Assembly (NCBI RefSeq): GCF_001423845.1
Contig: NZ_LMPM01000003.1
Span: forward strand, 248,001 to 312,000
Source: Sphingomonas sp. Leaf357
GTDB taxonomy: Bacteria; Pseudomonadota; Alphaproteobacteria; Sphingomonadales; Sphingomonadaceae
Direction: 5' to 3'
Length of the DNA stretch: 64,000 nucleotides
Shown here: piece by piece, positions 8,185 to 15,920 of the stretch
Position numbering within the stretch: the stretch's first letter is position 1
Layout: each line of letters opens with the position of its first letter
Notes under the pieces: model-generated
What the model was told of the DNA's origin: nothing
Database searches by the model: none
Seen by the model: the letters and a program-made list of their open reading frames with translations, nothing else
Position numbers and translations under genes: made by a program

Positions 8185-8417
8185 CCTCCCCTTAAATGTT
8201 CGGTGCCCCATCTATTAAAATAGACACGACATCGGCTTCCGACTATAAATAATCATGACCCCGAGGCGCTCTTATCTTAGAGCTTCATAGCTCCTCGTAT
8301 AATCCTGAGAATCGCCAAATGCTTCGGGGTCAACTTCAATATACCGCCGCGAGTATCGTTCGTGCTAAATACTTTTATAAGGTCTGGCGACCTTGGGGTT
8401 TTATTTAACGAGGATTT

Positions 8418-9260
8418 ATGGAAACGAACGACATCATTGAAATCATGCGTCTGATTGACGAAGACGCCAAATCCGATCCAGCCATGCTTGGCCGGTTGAT
8501 CGCGATGACTAAAATGCACGCCCCCGTCTACCATGCCGCTCTTGTCGGTCATGACGAAGAACTTCGCAGACAACAGCCGATGACGGTCCCATCCTTGGCA
8601 TCGATCACTTGCGCTCAACTTACGCTCTACGACAACTGGCGGGCAACGGACGGACGGAAGCCGTCGCGTAAGCGCAGTGAGGCCGGAGCGCGTCAACAGC
8701 GGTTCAAAGCTCAGATGGATATCTGGACCACGGGACCGGAGACGAAGATCAGCACGAAATCGGCGGCACTCCGCCTGAACTTCGTGCTGATGGATCAAGC
8801 CGAGCGTCGGGCCAAGATCGCCGAATATAGCAACCCTTCCAAATCATCGTCCGGGTTCGTCCCCCAGAATGGGAAGCGCGATCCCGAGTGGAACGATTTC
8901 GCCGATATGCTAACCGGTCTCGATGACGCGGCGCTATGCGGTCCCGGCTTTGTAAAATCGAGCGCGGGCACCAACTTCCTCTTGGGTTGCGTCGGCATGA
9001 TCCGTCGCGACGATGCGCACGCCCTCCCCGACGACATGCAGATTGTCGTGAGGCTTGGCAGCGAAGACATCATCTTCCGCAACTTCGACACGGCTTATGC
9101 CGGGAGAGTGCCGTTGGCAGGAAACGCCGTCCGATCCAGTCGGCTCGCGCTGTCTACCCACCACCCGGCATGGCGCACCGGCATCCTCTACCGGGAGGTC
9201 AGCGAGGAAACCGCCACGGAAGTCGTGCCGATCATCACGGACGCCGATGTCCCATACTGA
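8418..9260 (+). CDS. Unknown phage-element protein
   Basis: Two hundred and eighty residues starting at an ATG with GAGGA six bases upstream. No family is recognised. The protein appears soluble, with an acidic helical N-terminus (DIIEIMRLIDEDAKSD) and a basic middle (GRKPSRKRSEAGARQQRFK, about residues 77-95) that could contact nucleic acid. It is the first gene downstream of the hairpin array, about 230 bases away, and its transcript probably starts inside that region. That position suggests, but does not prove, a link between the protein and the array, for example as an early regulator or replication factor. Confidence 0.72.
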   Translation: METNDIIEIMRLIDEDAKSDPAMLGRLIAMTKMHAPVYHAALVGHDEELRRQQPMTVPSLASITCAQLTLYDNWRATDGRKPSRKRSEAGARQQRFKAQMDIWTTGPETKISTKSAALRLNFVLMDQAERRAKIAEYSNPSKSSSGFVPQNGKRDPEWNDFADMLTGLDDAALCGPGFVKSSAGTNFLLGCVGMIRRDDAHALPDDMQIVVRLGSEDIIFRNFDTAYAGRVPLAGNAVRSSRLALSTHHPAWRTGILYREVSEETATEVVPIITDADVPY

Positions 9261-9310
9261 TCCCCTGCGACGCGCGCGCGGTCACTTGGTCTCTCGGGAT
9301 AAATAACATC

Positions 9311-9387
9311 AGAGCAGGTAATGGCGCTTCAAAGGCTCTGAGTTCTCCCACCGAGAGGGAAGTTCCGACAGTCCATTACACTGTCGG
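9311..9387 (+). promoter_or_regulatory. Two hairpins in the leader of the gene at 9,412
   Basis: CAGAGC (9311-9316) pairs with GCTCTG (9336-9341), and CCGACAG (9365-9371) pairs with CTGTCGG (9381-9387), followed by GGCTCTTTCTATT. The second could be a weak terminator for the gene at 8,418. The ribosome site GGAG of the next gene is 15 bases downstream, so together they could also be a structured leader. Confidence 0.4.
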
Positions 9388-9411
9388 GGCTCTTTCTATT
9401 CGGAGAACATA

Positions 9412-10065
9412 ATGGACATTACAATTCCCCTCACCGTTATCTCAACCGCCGTCATCATCTATGCGGGTTATTTCTGGCGCAACGCATGGCTGGCCGTGAA
9501 GGCTGAGCAGCAATTTGAAACCGTTTTGGCTCGCCAGCTACACGAGCACGCCACCACCATCGTTGCCAAAGATCGCGAGGCCAAGCGCGCCGCAGACAAT
9601 GCCGCCATTGACGCATCGGTTGAACGCCTCGCGCTGCTTCAAGAATCCGACCGCGAAGCCCAGATCAAGGCCAAAGACGAAGCCCTCCGTGCCGCATTGG
9701 ACCTGATCCCGGCGACCGAGCGCCGCGACACGATGAAGTTCCGTCGTGAATCAGAAGCCCGTAGGCTGATCGCCAAAACCGATCTGGCCACGCTCGAAGC
9801 CGCCTTGGCCGAACGCGAGGCTGCACCGCTGGCACCCGACATGACGGCCAATCTGGCCGCAGCCAAGGCGCGGATCGCCACCGCAGCGGCGTCGAAGATC
9901 GAGGCCGAAGCCCGTCTCGCGACGGCGAACGCCCGTCAAGCTGAACTCGATCTCCCTGCGGAGAAGAAGGACGAAGAGCGCGGCACCCGCCACGCCGAAC
10001 GCTCCACAACGGTCGTGGTCGCAGCCAAGGCGGCACGCGATGCGAAGGACGGTGATGCGGAATGA
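9412..10065 (+). CDS. Membrane-anchored coiled-coil protein
   Basis: Two hundred and seventeen residues with GGAG upstream of the ATG. One N-terminal membrane segment (about residues 5-20, PLTVISTAVIIYAGYFW) is followed by nearly 190 residues of Ala/Glu/Arg/Lys-rich sequence that is predicted by eye to be a long coiled coil. The architecture resembles Rz-like spanins and other membrane-tethered helical rods of phages, but the length is greater than usual and no lysis partner is adjacent. Its stop overlaps the start of the next small gene by 4 bases (ATGA), beginning a chain of three coupled small membrane-protein genes. Confidence 0.65.
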   Translation: MDITIPLTVISTAVIIYAGYFWRNAWLAVKAEQQFETVLARQLHEHATTIVAKDREAKRAADNAAIDASVERLALLQESDREAQIKAKDEALRAALDLIPATERRDTMKFRRESEARRLIAKTDLATLEAALAEREAAPLAPDMTANLAAAKARIATAAASKIEAEARLATANARQAELDLPAEKKDEERGTRHAERSTTVVVAAKAARDAKDGDAE

Positions 10066-10190
10066 CCTTCGACCTCTTCCCTTGCATCCTCTGCATCATG
10101 GGCGGGTTTACGCTCGCCACTGTCCTGCGCTCGATTCTAACCAAGATGGAGGCCGATGACGCCACTGACATGCGGGAGGGCGAGAAATGA
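10062..10190 (+). CDS. Small single-span membrane protein (42 aa)
   Basis: The ATG at 10062 overlaps the preceding stop in ATGA form. The protein of 42 residues has one hydrophobic stretch (FPCILCIMGGFTLATVL) and a charged tail (MEADDATDMREGEK). It is followed by another overlapping start at 10187. Translational coupling in both directions is the main evidence that it is a real gene. No function can be assigned. Confidence 0.5.
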   Translation: MTFDLFPCILCIMGGFTLATVLRSILTKMEADDATDMREGEK

Positions 10191-10363
10191 TCGCCATCAT
10201 CATCACCGGCATCGTGGCGCTGATCGTCGCCACGGTGCGATCGTCCTTGGCTGCAGGGATGGACGGGGATTTCGTGAAAATGCGCCGGAGCGTGCGCCTC
10301 GATGGCACCAGACCTTGGATCATTACATTTTTTTCGGGATGGCGGATGTCATCGAGCCACTAA
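10187..10363 (+). CDS. Small single-span membrane protein (58 aa)
   Basis: The ATG at 10187 overlaps the previous stop codon. A strongly hydrophobic N-terminus (MIAIIITGIVALIVATV) forms one membrane span, followed by a basic segment (KMRRSVRLDGTR). It is the third member of the coupled run begun at 9,412. Such overlapping tiny membrane genes are typical of phage lysis or superinfection modules, but nothing in the sequence decides between these. Confidence 0.5.
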   Translation: MIAIIITGIVALIVATVRSSLAAGMDGDFVKMRRSVRLDGTRPWIITFFSGWRMSSSH

Positions 10364-10493
10364 TTGTAGGCGGCTACCTCCACCTTATTGCCGAATGTGA
10401 AGTAAAAGAGATTGCCTTTTTGGGAAACTTTCATGATTATATTTATCGTGCTTTACCGTCGAGTTGGCGGCGGAACCTTTTGGGGAAATTTGC

Positions 10494-10958
10494 ATGAACG
10501 CTACATCGGAAGTAATTGGCCCGGAAACGCTCAAAAACATCTCGAAGCCTTTGGCTGAACACAAGCTCATTCAGATGGTCGATGCCGGGAAGCTATCCGA
10601 GGCTTCGTTCAATCAGATACTGAAACTCATCCCTTCCTTCTCCCCCGTTGTTGAGAAAGGACTAAACTTTCTTCTTAAGATTGCGTCGAGCGCCGCAAAT
10701 CTGGAAGAGCGAACGGTTGAGTCTTTCGACGCAAGCTTGGGCCGTAGCGACGAACAACTTATGGCCGTTCTTTCGACGCTTGAAACAGAAGAAGCGAAGT
10801 TGGAAGCACTACACGCGATAATAAGTAGCCGAAAAGACTCAATCGAAGCGCAGAAGTTCGTGGTGAGCAAGGCCCATGTTTTTAGGCATGGTATAGCTGT
10901 GGTCGGTGGCGCTGTAGTCGTTGGTTTCGTCGCTCTGATTGGTAGCCGAAAAGCATAA
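10494..10958 (+). CDS. Unknown helical protein with C-terminal membrane anchor
   Basis: The ATG at 10494 is chosen over an upstream in-frame start because GGGGA sits at 10482-10486; this gives 154 residues. Most of the protein is amphipathic helix (for example EQLMAVLSTLETEEAKLEAL), ending with a membrane segment (HGIAVVGGAVVVGFVALIG) and a short basic tail. This tail-anchored design places the soluble part in the cytoplasm. The gene is A+T-richer than the phage tail genes. It is not recognised. Confidence 0.65.
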   Translation: MNATSEVIGPETLKNISKPLAEHKLIQMVDAGKLSEASFNQILKLIPSFSPVVEKGLNFLLKIASSAANLEERTVESFDASLGRSDEQLMAVLSTLETEEAKLEALHAIISSRKDSIEAQKFVVSKAHVFRHGIAVVGGAVVVGFVALIGSRKA

Positions 10959-11086
10959 TCCGCCGTATCTTCATTCCGACAGAGCGTAAAAAGAGCGGTG
11001 CTACGGTAGGAAGGGATCGAAAGTCAAAGTGAAATCCTCCACCCCGTTCTGACTACGGCGAACGAGGCCCACGACGCTTGGAATAA

Positions 11087-11611
11087 TCACTCTAATTGCT
11101 TGATCGGAAACTGACTACCAATCGTCCAATTGAAGACTTTCTTGTCGAACATCTTACATCCCGCAGCGTCCGCATTCGGCTGCGGGATGCGGATGTATTG
11201 CGCCGTCTCGCTGGCCCGGACGATGACCAACCGAACGCGATTGCATGCTTTTGGCGCGGGCTGGCTTTCAGCGACGATGAGGTCGTCTGCCCACGATTTT
11301 ATCGGAAACTCGTCATTCCACAGAAAGATGGATCGGGGCGGATGAAGCTGCGTCAGTTCGTTCACCCGACAGGTCATCGTCGGGCGACTACACTCGATGT
11401 TGAGGTAGGTGTTCCCCTTCATATCCTCGCCAGTGAGCGAACCGGACACCTTCACGAATCCAGACTCCGGGCGGGTATCGCGGTCATCATAGAACGCCTT
11501 CATCGGCCAGAAGGCTGGCTGATCCTCAGCCGCTTTGATCATCCGGTTGCTCGAAAACCCGACCAAGACGGCAGCGACGACAAAGCCGCCGACAAATCCT
11601 TTCCACTGCAT
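11087..11611 (-). CDS. Unknown exported or membrane-anchored protein
   Basis: The ATG at 11611 (MQWKGFVGG) is preceded by GGAGGGCGGC and gives 174 residues; longer in-frame starts would run into the terminator of the next gene. One N-terminal hydrophobic stretch (FVGGFVVAAVLVGF) acts as an uncleaved anchor or signal. The exported part has four or five cysteines (ECSRPTMTCRV, ACNRV, GCKMF) that could form disulfides in the periplasm. It lies downstream of a PEP-CTERM gene on the same strand but behind a terminator. Function is unknown. Confidence 0.68.
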   Translation of the reverse strand: MQWKGFVGGFVVAAVLVGFSSNRMIKAAEDQPAFWPMKAFYDDRDTRPESGFVKVSGSLTGEDMKGNTYLNIECSRPTMTCRVNELTQLHPPRSIFLWNDEFPIKSWADDLIVAESQPAPKACNRVRLVIVRASETAQYIRIPQPNADAAGCKMFDKKVFNWTIGSQFPIKQLE

Positions 11612-11690
11612 GCCGCCCTCCCCTGTGAGCGCCACGATAGGGCGGGCGGAGTAGAACCGCCACCCACAGCGCATCGCGCCACAGGGCAAC

Positions 11691-11720
11691 AAAAAGCCGC
11701 CAGCCTTTCGGCCAGCGGCT
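11691..11720 (-). terminator. Intrinsic terminator of the PEP-CTERM gene at 11,746
   Basis: On the minus strand an 11-bp stem (two G-U pairs) closes a GAAA tetraloop and ends in TTTTT. It lies 26 bases beyond the stop codon. Confidence 0.85.
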
Positions 11721-11745
11721 TTCCACTCCCCCCGGACTGGACAGG

Positions 11746-12351
11746 TTAGGCGAACGAGACCTTGGTCGAGCGACGACGCGTGCGCATCGCTGCACCCATC
11801 ATGCCGAAGCCAGCGATCATCATTGCCCAAGTGGCGGTCTCTGGCAGCGGGGAGGTCGCAAGAATTACTGGCGTCATCAAGTCACCGCTTCCCGTAATTT
11901 GGAAAGAGTCGAATTGCCCAAACATCAGGCCGTATCGATTGCTAAAGGGATCACCGGCCCGGAACGAAAAGCTGCCAGTCGCATCGTTATTCGCAAGAGC
12001 GGTAGGGAATCCGTTCAACTGGTCGGCATCGTTGTAATTTATTGTCCCGTTGAGCACACTTGAGAAGCTCCCGGATATCACAAGCTGAGAGAAATTTATG
12101 ACTCCCGAACTCGGCGAGCCAAAGCTGTAAGTCTGATAAGGGAAGAGGGGGGTAAAGCCGGTGCCGCCAGCAGGAAGTGCGAAAGAAAATGTGAAGCTGA
12201 ACAATTCCCTTGGGGCGATCTCACCATAGAGCGAATTGGTTGCGACCCTGTAGCCCGTTCCCGACGCCGCATAGCTCACAAAATCCACAGCGGAAGCCGC
12301 TGTAGAAATGAACGACACAGCTATCGCCGCAATGGTCAAACCAATTTTCAT
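11746..12351 (-). CDS. PEPxxWA-CTERM sorting-domain protein
   Basis: The ATG at 12351 (MKIGLTIAAIAVSF) starts a signal peptide ending near TAASA, giving 201 residues; an upstream in-frame ATG lacks any signal. The mature part is Ser/Gly/Phe-rich and beta-like. The C-terminus has PETATWAMMIAGFGMMGAAM followed by RTRRR, the tripartite PEP-CTERM signal in which an exosortase-type enzyme cleaves after recognition of the motif. The second P of PEP is replaced by T, a tolerated variant. The protein is expected at the cell surface or in exopolysaccharide. Its location inside the mobile element is unusual, and no exosortase gene is visible in the window. Confidence 0.82.
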   Translation of the reverse strand: MKIGLTIAAIAVSFISTAASAVDFVSYAASGTGYRVATNSLYGEIAPRELFSFTFSFALPAGGTGFTPLFPYQTYSFGSPSSGVINFSQLVISGSFSSVLNGTINYNDADQLNGFPTALANNDATGSFSFRAGDPFSNRYGLMFGQFDSFQITGSGDLMTPVILATSPLPETATWAMMIAGFGMMGAAMRTRRRSTKVSFA

Positions 12352-12514
12352 ACTGTCTCCGCTTGCTTGCATGATAACAAAGTTTGTAAAGTAAGGATTA
12401 TGCCATCGGCTTAAATCGTAGGATATTTCTGTGGGCACCGCGTAAGTGTAAGTCTGAGCGACATGACTGTTCACCGAACAAATTTTATTATAGCTTGATG
12501 ACTTCGATTTTTAG

Positions 12515-12748
12515 ATGAGCAACCGTGTCCAAGCGTTTTTGAGTAGCGTCCACGACGGCAGCACATTTCATCCGGGCGGGGCACAGGTCGAAGCGGGAAT
12601 GGCCATCGCGACCGCGCGGACGGATCGTCGCTACAACGATACCGCCGCACAGCTAAACGCCCTCATTGATCTTTATCAATGCGTCCGGGTGGCGCTGGCG
12701 GATAGGCGTCCAGCGGATGGGTGTCTCAACCGTCCAGCCAAGCCGTGA
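12515..12748 (+). CDS. Possible small protein, weak
   Basis: Seventy-seven codons from an ATG with no ribosome site. The central part (RRYNDTAAQLNALIDLYQCVRVALADRR) looks like real helix, but the end overlaps the convergent AlpA-like gene by 23 bases. It is listed because no competing gene covers 12,515-12,725. Confidence 0.28.
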   Translation: MSNRVQAFLSSVHDGSTFHPGGAQVEAGMAIATARTDRRYNDTAAQLNALIDLYQCVRVALADRRPADGCLNRPAKP

Positions 12749-12890
12749 TGTCATCTTCGCGCCAATAGGGCTTCTTCCCGACGAGGCGCGGCTTTGGGAA
12801 AGCCGGATCGTTTCGAACGGTGAGGAAGAATGTGGAGCGACTGACGGGCAACCGCTCCACGACCTGCGCGATGGTGAGATAGCCGGTCAT
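12726..12890 (-). CDS. AlpA-like excisionase / winged-helix DNA-binding protein
   Basis: Fifty-four residues from the ATG at 12890. YLTIAQVVERLPVSRSTFF is a helix-turn-helix of the AlpA/MerR-like excisionase type. PAFPKPRLVGKKPYWREDDI is the conserved wing and recognition tail, and the end WLDG is typical. Such proteins control excision or integrase transcription in prophages and genomic islands. It lies 4 kb from the integrase, and a second AlpA-like gene lies right beside the integrase. Confidence 0.82.
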   Translation of the reverse strand: MTGYLTIAQVVERLPVSRSTFFLTVRNDPAFPKPRLVGKKPYWREDDITAWLDG

Positions 12891-12951
12891 ACTTTCAACA
12901 CCCCGTTTAAGAGGCGAAGCTTCAATTCGATCTCGACATCCTCGGAGGGGT

Positions 12952-13470
12952 TCAGGAGACAGATGATATTCTTCGCAGTCGGTTTTTTCCCGAAGCGCAT
13001 CTTATCGTCTCGACCGAATATGCAGTCAGTTCAGTAGACTTTGCCAGTTCGCTCGCGATGTCACGGATGTTCGGTATTCCTCGCAAAGCCATCCAGTCAT
13101 CAATAGGCTGATCCGATTCAAAGAACATTTGTTTGAGATTGTCTACCTTTGTCTCAAATTGGCCGATGACTTCAAATAGGGAACTCTCGTAGCCAATGCA
13201 AAAATCAAACCCAATTTTCTGAAGCTCCTGATACTTGGCAACAAAGTCCGCAACCCGGTTTGCGCCGCTGGCTACATAAAGGAACTGCGACGACCCCTTT
13301 TTCTCTCGCTCGAAATCTGCGGGGAGAAGTTTCGCATTGCCTTTCTTGAAGTTGTTATAGTGAAAGAAATAACCCTCGCCCCAATAGTTTGCGCGGGGGT
13401 TAATTTCGATCATGCCGTGTGAGGGGAACGCCACGGTCTTTGGCGAGGTGTCGTAGCTCGAAAAACCCAT
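12952..13470 (-). CDS. Unknown cytoplasmic protein, second gene of an AT-rich pair
   Basis: One hundred and seventy-two residues with no signal or membrane segment. The ATG at 13470 lies two bases beyond the stop of the upstream gene, so both are co-transcribed and coupled. The N-terminal half is rich in aromatic residues (YWGEGYFFHYNNF) and the C-terminal half is helical. Base composition is more A+T-rich than the phage core. Two coupled small soluble genes with foreign composition, close to an integrase, resemble a two-component accessory module such as a toxin-antitoxin or defence pair, but no family motif is recognised. Confidence 0.68.
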   Translation of the reverse strand: MGFSSYDTSPKTVAFPSHGMIEINPRANYWGEGYFFHYNNFKKGNAKLLPADFEREKKGSSQFLYVASGANRVADFVAKYQELQKIGFDFCIGYESSLFEVIGQFETKVDNLKQMFFESDQPIDDWMALRGIPNIRDIASELAKSTELTAYSVETIRCASGKNRLRRISSVS

Positions 13471-13472
13471 GA

Positions 13473-13886
13473 TCAGGCCTCCAACATCAGCTTCATGATT
13501 TCGGGCGACGGTTCCTGCGGCGACGGTTTGTCAGGATTGAAAAATCGGATAGCGGATTCAACCGAGGCAAGCTTCGTGCGAAGCAAGCCTTGAAGTTCGT
13601 GCAAACCTTCGAGCGTTTGCATGTCATACTTCAAACAAAGATCATCTGCGATCTCTTTTCCACCTTTGTAGCGGCGGTCGATCCACCATTTGGCGTTGAA
13701 GAACCACTTGTGTTCACCGGTCTTGATTGCAGCGATAAGACGGCGATCTTCCCGGCACTTCTGCAACCGGATCGATGTTGCCCACTCGCGTTGAGCATAG
13801 GTGCCTTCCGTTAGCGGTGCCATTCCGAGTTGCGCACTTGCAAACTCATCCGCTTCGAACTTTGCTACATCATCACGCCAAGCCAT
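13473..13886 (-). CDS. Unknown cytoplasmic protein, first gene of an AT-rich pair
   Basis: The ATG at 13886 (MAWRDDVAKFEADEF) has GGAG seven bases upstream; a TTG six bases earlier is less likely. The 137-residue product is highly charged and helical, with a WFFNAKWWIDRRYKGG segment rich in Trp and basic residues and a Leu-rich helix (EGLHELQGLLRTKLASVE). It has no signal peptide. It leads the two-gene unit with the gene at 12,952. Function is not recognised. Confidence 0.7.
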   Translation of the reverse strand: MAWRDDVAKFEADEFASAQLGMAPLTEGTYAQREWATSIRLQKCREDRRLIAAIKTGEHKWFFNAKWWIDRRYKGGKEIADDLCLKYDMQTLEGLHELQGLLRTKLASVESAIRFFNPDKPSPQEPSPEIMKLMLEA

Positions 13887-14236
13887 CTTCAATCTCCATC
13901 GGCACCATTGCCTTACCAGTCTTATTAAGTCCGACGAAAGAACTACGCAACTTTGTGCAAAACACTACTTTCTTGTCAAGGAAAGTTCTTGAACCTTATG
14001 TTGTAAAGCAGGCACATAAAACTTCACACCCAAGGTTCGAATGTTTGCTCCCGCCAAGCTAAATAGACGGACAGTCGGTTTGTCACGGGGGCGGTTCTTT
14101 GAGCGCCGCCCTCACCCTCTCCCCCTCGACACCGCCACGAAGCTGGCGTGCGACCAATCCAATTTTCTCAAAGCCTCTCGGTGCCGAAACAATCCGCCCT
14201 CATCATCGTTTTGGCCAAAACATAATGGAGATGGAA
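13887..14236. other. Intergenic region upstream of the AT-rich pair
   Basis: About 350 bases with no gene. On the minus strand TTGACA (13974-13979) is followed 17 bases on by the weak -10 ACAAAG (13951-13956), a possible promoter for the genes at 13,886 and below. Plus-strand frames here overlap this promoter and show no ribosome sites. Confidence 0.35.
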
Positions 14237-14422
14237 ATGCAGCGCGAGGTCTACTCCGAGCCTTCCGATGTTGAGGGCTACGGCGGCGAAGTGATGGTCG
14301 AAGGACCAGACGGCGTGGATGTCTCGCTAACGCCCGAAGCCGCTATCATCACCGGAACCCGCTTGATAAATGCGGGTGTCCAAGAAATCTCAAATGATAA
14401 GTCGCTGAATAAGCCGGGTTAA
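14237..14422 (+). CDS. Small acidic protein of unknown function
   Basis: The ATG at 14237 has GGAG at 14227-14230 and gives 61 residues; ATGs at 14225 and 14231 are in frame. The product is acidic with repeated Val/Glu/Gly (GYGGEVMVEGPDGVDVSLTPEAA). It begins a run of short plus-strand ORFs (14,237-15,920) leading to the AlpA-like gene and probably forms one early transcript with them. Confidence 0.5.
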   Translation: MQREVYSEPSDVEGYGGEVMVEGPDGVDVSLTPEAAIITGTRLINAGVQEISNDKSLNKPG

Positions 14423-14498
14423 ATTGCAACAATTTTTGAAGACGCGCGTATCTGACCCTATCAGGTAGGGCCTTCTGGCTCCGGGTGGGAGAAGGTCG

Positions 14499-14657
14499 AT
14501 GTCTGGTAATGACCGTGCGCGGCTCGCGCTTATCGTTGGCATGATCGCGGACACAATGGAAATTGCTGACGATGCCGACCAGCCCTTGGTCGCTGCGCTT
14601 TTGGCTGACGCTCTTGAACGGGCAAAAGCGGCATTGGACGCGATGGAGTGTGATTAG
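14499..14657 (+). CDS. Small helical protein (52 aa)
   Basis: The ATG at 14499 is preceded by GGGAGAAGG at 14487-14495, a strong ribosome site. The product is an Ala/Leu/Asp-rich helix (LALIVGMIADTMEIADDADQ and on), without a membrane segment. Its place in the run of tiny phage ORFs supports it as a real gene of unknown function. Confidence 0.55.
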   Translation: MSGNDRARLALIVGMIADTMEIADDADQPLVAALLADALERAKAALDAMECD

Positions 14658-14701
14658 CGTCGATCATTGCGCACACGCCGGGGATCGGCCAAGTTTCTGG
14701 A

Positions 14702-14824
14702 ATGGACAATTTAACCAAACTCTCCGACCGCGAACTGAAAGCACTTTTTGAGCACACAGACGGCGAAGGCTCCGAGGCAGAGCGGATTTTGCGTGAGATC
14801 GAACGCCGAAATCTAGACCTCTAA
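14702..14824 (+). CDS. Small charged protein (40 aa)
   Basis: Forty residues, MDNLTKLSDRELKALFEHTD and so on, ending ILREIERRNLDL. It is strongly helical and charged, as seen in many short phage regulators. The spacing to the previous gene is 44 bases. The ribosome site is weak. Confidence 0.45.
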   Translation: MDNLTKLSDRELKALFEHTDGEGSEAERILREIERRNLDL

Positions 14825-15142
14825 TCCGGCGCGAGGCTCCGGCGCTTCAACTGGACCAAGATACCATTGAGGGACGAAGTTACCCCTTGGCACCGACCGA
14901 TTTCGTTGGTCTGGCCAGCCGATTCCCAAAAGCCGATTAGCGGCCATCGCTCTTCGCAATGTGGGAGCAAACACCGGAGCGCCAACCTCACCGATACCGT
15001 GTTGACCGGGCGGGCGCTGGCACCATCCACGGCACGCCGCAACACCTCGACGGCCAACCCGATGATGACTCGTTCCGCTTTCCCGACCATGACGGCGCTG
15101 TAGAACGGAACAGGAACATCGGCCAAGACCGATAAATACACG
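14825..15142. other. Gap with an uncertain small ORF
   Basis: About 320 bases. The best frame is 14,959-15,135 on the plus strand (58 codons, starting MWEQTPERQPHRYRVDRAG), with polar composition but no ribosome site. A minus-strand frame across the same bases is also open. Neither is called. Confidence 0.3.
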
Positions 15143-15463
15143 ATGAGACTGAGCCACAGCCGAGCGCGCCAGATCGTGCAGCGCCTTGCGGTCGATCAAT
15201 CCGATATCCGTGTTGATCAAGATCGTCATGCCGATGATCTGGCGGCGTTGCTCCGCTACATTGATGAGCAAGAGGCTGCGGACGCCATGGACAGCGCCAC
15301 GGCTGGCCGGGTGGCGCATGCAGCCGAGCGCCGGAGCCATGAGGCCATCATGCGGGTGGCCACGCTTACCGACGACCAGCGCGAACTACGCGACATGATC
15401 GGTGCGCTGGCGGCGATGATCATTGAAGCTGGTGACGACCGGAGCAGCCTTCCGCCCGCGTGA
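15143..15463 (+). CDS. Small charged helical protein (106 aa)
   Basis: One hundred and six residues, rich in Asp, Arg and Ala (RVDQDRHADDLAALLRYIDEQ; RVATLTDDQRELRDMIGAL). It is probably a soluble helical protein and may form a coiled coil. It follows the same strand and style as the neighbouring short ORFs. No family is recognised. The next 247 bases (15,464-15,710) hold no called gene. Confidence 0.5.
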   Translation: MRLSHSRARQIVQRLAVDQSDIRVDQDRHADDLAALLRYIDEQEAADAMDSATAGRVAHAAERRSHEAIMRVATLTDDQRELRDMIGALAAMIIEAGDDRSSLPPA

Positions 15464-15710
15464 ATCGATGGCACGCATTATCAGAATGTAGTTCAGAGCT
15501 TGAAGCGATAGCTTCGGGAAAAGGATGGTGTTCATAGTAGTTTCCTACAACCCGATCTGAGACTTGGAAACCCACCCGCTGGTTGCTTGACAACAGATTT
15601 ATTGGATATACTTCGAACTAAGGTTCAGAAACTTCGATTACCTCGAAAGACAATTGGAGCAAGCAAAGTTCGGTCTCTATCTGGTTGGGTCCACACGCGG
15701 GGGACACGCC

Positions 15711-15920
15711 ATGACACTTGCACTCACACCCATCAACATGACGAAGACCGTCAACTTCACGAGCATTGCAGCCTACCGCGACTTCCAACGGTGGTGGGAC
15801 GCCAACACGGTGCCAACATCGCCCTATGATCTGGAAATCCGCGCGACGGACGAACTGGTCGTCACGATGGGTTTCTTGTGCCCGGAAGACCGCTTCCTCG
15901 CGGCGCTGCGGTGGTCGTGA
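15711..15920 (+). CDS. Small phage-type protein (69 aa) upstream of alpA-like gene
   Basis: The ATG at 15711 follows GGGGGA, giving 69 residues; the frame extends upstream without a good start. The product is soluble (FTSIAAYRDFQRWWDANTV and on). Its stop codon overlaps the start of the AlpA-like gene by one base (TGATG), so the two are coupled. It probably belongs to the excision-control operon. Confidence 0.6.
   Translation: MTLALTPINMTKTVNFTSIAAYRDFQRWWDANTVPTSPYDLEIRATDELVVTMGFLCPEDRFLAALRWS

Larger units (their letters stand above)
7602..8417. other. Long AT-rich divergent intergenic region
   Basis: About 816 bases between the minus-strand endolysin gene and the plus-strand gene at 8,418. 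It holds the hairpin array listed separately. A 47-codon plus-strand frame at 7,662 lacks a ribosome site and is not called. As the spacer between divergent transcription units it is the natural place for promoters, operators or an origin, but I cannot point to a clear -35/-10 pair. Confidence 0.55.

Noticed and set aside
8277..8798. Minus-strand 173-codon frame
   Set aside because: It overlaps the well-started gene at 8,418 and has no ribosome site.
14821..15141. Minus-strand 106-codon frame
   Set aside because: There is no ribosome site, the neighbouring genes all run on the plus strand, and a rival plus-strand frame is equally open.
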